Positions 61,431 to 64,000 of a DNA stretch of 64,000 nt are shown here, piece after piece. The stretch is from Apus apus (lineage: Eukaryota > Chordata > Aves > Apodiformes > Apodidae), in the NCBI RefSeq assembly GCF_020740795.1, contig NC_067294.1, forward strand, positions 18,171,001-18,235,000, read 5' to 3'. Position numbers and translations under genes: made by a program. Every line of letters starts with the position of its first letter. Position 1 is the stretch's first letter. A model generated the notes under the pieces. It made no database searches, was not told where the DNA came from, and saw nothing but the letters and a program-made list of their open reading frames with translations.

Positions 61431-61942
61431 AGCACATAGAAAACATTACCAGAACAAAAAGGGCTTATGTTTGGGATTTTTTTCTTCTTAACCATCCCAT
61501 TTATTTTGCTAGCTGTGTGTCTGCTAAGAGGGGATGCTTTTAGGGATGGGTGACTGTAATTATACAAGACAAGCAGAGAAGCTGAACTCAGATTCATTCC
61601 CTCCACAGCCAGAGTCTTGATTTTCTAAGAATTAAACCCCCAGAATGAAGGGGATGGCTTTGCATGACATTATTATTGATTTACATCTCTCATTACACCC
61701 CCTGAGTACACACAAGTAATGACCAAATGAGTTCAGAGTTTAGGTCTCAGAGTAAATTCAGCTTCTCTAGGTCTATGCTACATAAACAGCCCAAACGGGC
61801 ACTGGAAAAACCAGCAGAGTGTTGCAGGGATGATTCCTCTGCTTTGTGCAGCCCAGTTCTGAGCTGGCAGCCCCCCCAAAGCAAGGAAACAGCCAACAGA
61901 GCAGGGGGGTGCAAAGAGAGAACCAACAGACAAGGGAAATTA
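61431..61942. other. Intron DNA, nothing recognised
   Basis: About 500 bases without a recognisable feature. Confidence 0.5.
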
Positions 61943-62255
61943 CAGAATTGTTCTGGTCGGAAAAGACTCTTAAGATCATCGAGTCCAACCATTAACCCAA
62001 CTCTACCATGTTAAACCATGTCACTCAGCCCCACATCTACACGGGTTCTAAACACCTCAACAGATGGGGATTCAACCACCAAACTTGGCAGCTTTGCCCA
62101 CGTTTAATCAACCTTTCAGTGAGAATTTTCTTCTAATATCCAATCTAAATCTCCCTTGGTACAACCTGAGGCCATTTACTCTTGTCCTGCCACTAGTTAC
62201 TAGGGAGAAGAGACCAATCCCCAACTCACTACAACCTCTTTTCAGGCAGTTGTAG
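61943..62255 (-). mobile_element. CR1 LINE, older 3' fragment related to the third group
   Basis: ACAGAATTGTTCTGGTCGG, GATCATCGAGTCCAACCATT, CATGTCACTCAGCCCCACATC, TCTAATATCCAATCTAAATC, TGGTACAACCTGAGGCC and TTCAGGCAGTTGTAGAGA. The UTR resembles that of 30331-30966, but the sequence is more diverged. It abuts another CR1 directly. Confidence 0.9.
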
Positions 62256-62740
62256 AGAATGCATTGGGTTAGAAAGGACCGTTCAAGGTCATCTAGTCCA
62301 GCCCCTTTGCAGAGCACAGGGACTTTTTTAACAAGATCAGGTTGCTCAGAGTCCCATCAAGCCTGACCTTGAATGTCTCCAGGGATGGGGCTTCCACCAC
62401 CTCTCTGGGCAACCTGGGCCAGGCTCTCACCACCCTCACAGCAAAGAATTTCCTCCTCATGTCTCACCTCAATCTCCCTTTTCCAGCTTCAATCCATCAC
62501 CCCTCATCCCACCCCTCCCTGCCCTTGTCCCAAGCCCCTCCCCAGCTTTCCTGGAGCCCCTTCAGGCACTGGAAGGTGCTCTCAGGTCTCCCTGGAGCCT
62601 TCTCTTCTCCAGGCTGAACACCCCAACTCTCCCAGCCTGGCTCCAGGGCAGAGCTGCTCCAGCCCTCCCATCATCTCCAGGGCCTCCTCTGGGCTGGCTC
62701 CAACAGCTCCGTGTCCTTCCTGTGTTGGTGCAGGAGCCTC
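62256..62740 (-). mobile_element. CR1 LINE, 3' fragment of the fourth group, lacking its tail
   Basis: TTGGGTTAGAAAGGACCG, GTCATCTAGTCCAGCCCC, ATCAGGTTGCTCAGAGTCCC, ACAGCAAAGAATTTCCTCCTC, and on to CTCCGTGTCCTTCCTGTGTTGG. The octamer tail is absent at the junction with the preceding copy. Confidence 0.92.
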
Positions 62741-64000
62741 CCTTTGCCTCTTTCAAAGCAGGGCTTGTGAGCTGCTGAAGGTCTGACCTTGCAGGCCAAG
62801 GGCCTGTAAGGAGGGCAACATAAAGGCCGAGGCAATTCTGACAGCATCCAGGAAGGCCTGACCCGACGGGCTGGGCAGGCTGGAGAGGAGCTGACACATC
62901 TCTTATTCTTCTCTCACCCCCCTACAGTGAGAGCGTTTGGGGCCAGGTTGGTGCTGCCCCAGCCCCCAAAGTCCCCGCAGAGCACTCTGCAGAAAAGAAA
63001 TGTCATTTTTCTGCATCTTGTTTTTACCCTTTTCGAAACAGGACGAGGATCACGGCCTCGGCCTTGTGCTCCCAGCCGCTCCCCCGCTCACGTCAGCGGT
63101 AAGTTCCTTAAGGAACTTCCTTTTGCCACTCCTGTGGGCTGTGTGTGGTGCCAGCTGCCCTGAGAGGCCCTGCCACCCTGCAACATCCACAACAGAGGCT
63201 GCAGCAACACCCAGTTACAAAAATAAACACATTAAAAATACATTCATGACCCTCTTGTACAGCAAAGTGCAGCACACAGGCAAGCATCCATTAGGGGAGG
63301 ATGTAACCTCACAGAGTGCTCTGCACTCCCTCAGCCTCTTCTCCTCTTTCATTCCTTGCAACATAAATGCATTTCAGGTCAAAATTGCATAGAATTGCTT
63401 AAATACTTCCTTATTTTATCAACCTACTTTCCATCGTGAATTGCACATTGCAGGAGGTAACAGGCTGGAAATTCCTCTGGGATCATGAATATGATGGGTT
63501 ATTTGAACATTTATTTCATAAATAAAATTTTAAAATCTAAAAAAAAATTTAAAAAACAACAAAACTAATCCCACAGCAGTAGAGAAATAAAAAACAATCC
63601 AAAACCACACACACAAAAGGGAGGCACAACAGGGAGAAAATAAAGCAGCTGTAAGCTCATGTGGAAACAATTTGATTACCATCAATTCCCCCAAGTACTG
63701 ACCAGATAAAAACTTGTTTAGCTTATAAATTCTGACAAGATCACAACCCGAAGTAGTGCAGCTGCAAGTGAGTGGTTTTTCTATTTATTACTTGAAATGG
63801 CTGAGCAAATAAAAAGGACAGGAATCAAACCCCATGTTTCCTGCATTGCTACAGAATATTACCAAGAGGGAAGATAAACTCCCTGGTATTGTTACCAAGC
63901 AGCACATGCCTAGAGCAATGGGCAAGTGAAAAAGTGCCTTAGGTTTTTAAAAACAGATTGTGTTTCCAACATTATTTCCCACCAGATGTCTAGAAACCAA
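62741..64000. other. Intron DNA at the right edge, with CpG cluster and palindrome
   Basis: No exon is recognised. The block at 63034-63118 is listed separately. A/T-rich sequence follows from 63480 to 63600. Confidence 0.5.
63034..63118 (+). promoter_or_regulatory. Small CpG cluster with donor-like sequence and an 18-bp palindrome
   Basis: Nine CpG dinucleotides fall within 65 bp (63034-63098), in a window otherwise poor in CpG. They include a CACGTCAGCG stretch. It is followed at once by GTAAGT (63099-63104), a strong 5' splice-site core, which overlaps the perfect palindrome AAGTTCCTTAAGGAACTT at 63101-63118. This could be a regulatory element or a small first exon of an unannotated plus-strand RNA. 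Both readings are inference. Confidence 0.3.

Larger units (their letters stand above)
29890..64000 (-). other. PCDHA: Intron upstream of PCDHA constant exon 3 (continues beyond the window)
   Basis: Because the constant exon begins with a splice acceptor, the DNA at higher coordinates is intronic on the minus strand. I searched by eye for the short constant exons 2 and 1, using their expected conserved words (QQWPTVSSATP and NPDWRYSAS), and found no convincing match. The intron therefore appears to exceed 34 kb. It contains 22 CR1 copies. Very short exons can be missed by eye. Confidence 0.6.

Noticed and set aside
62937..63392. 151-codon open frame over the CpG cluster
   Set aside because: No recognisable protein, and the frame crosses a strong donor-like GTAAGT. 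Treated as non-coding until transcripts are available.

Overview
The window reads as nuclear DNA of a bird. Two things show this: the chicken-repeat-1 (CR1) family of LINE retrotransposons is present throughout, with the typical CR1 3' tail (tandem ATTCTATG-type octamers), and there is one conserved vertebrate coding exon. I count 33 clear CR1 copies, all 5'-truncated, plus one probable ancient remnant. By my approximate boundaries they cover about 12.5 kb, or one fifth of the window. Most birds carry clearly less; woodpeckers and their relatives are the well-known CR1-rich birds, so a piciform or a similarly CR1-rich lineage is my guess. That is inference only.

The single gene part I can identify is on the minus strand at 29579-29889. 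It is the last shared exon (constant exon 3) of the clustered protocadherin alpha locus (PCDHA), encoding the common C-terminus of all alpha-protocadherins. Its splice acceptor and stop codon are intact. A long 3' UTR should follow toward lower coordinates, with a candidate poly(A) signal at 27731-27736. Everything above 29890 would then be the intron in front of this exon, running past the right edge because I could not find constant exons 2 or 1. Everything below about 27.7 kb would be intergenic DNA downstream of the alpha cluster. No variable exon (about 2.4 kb open frame) of a neighbouring protocadherin cluster is present.

Layout: 1-22.4 kb is intergenic with 10 CR1 copies and one older remnant; 22.4-30.3 kb is nearly CR1-free (one 45-bp tip) and holds a GA microsatellite, a cluster of TGAC/GTCA dyads, the 3' UTR and the exon; 30.3-62.7 kb is the CR1-dense intron with 22 copies; the last 1.3 kb holds a small CpG cluster next to a splice-donor-like sequence and an 18-bp perfect palindrome. 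Most medium-length open frames here are CR1 coding remnants, their antisense, or chance. No rRNA, tRNA, CRISPR, LTR element or bacterial feature was seen.

I did not find a clear undescribed biological system. The best leads are non-coding: the dyad cluster at 24.5 kb, the CpG/donor/palindrome block at 63.0-63.1 kb, a triplicated splice-donor-like 20-mer at 52.7 kb, and a CR1 inserted in a microsatellite with a possible target-site duplication. In mammals, enhancers of this locus (HS5-1 downstream of the constant exons, HS7 inside a constant-exon intron) lie in equivalent positions, so the non-repetitive blocks here deserve a conservation check.
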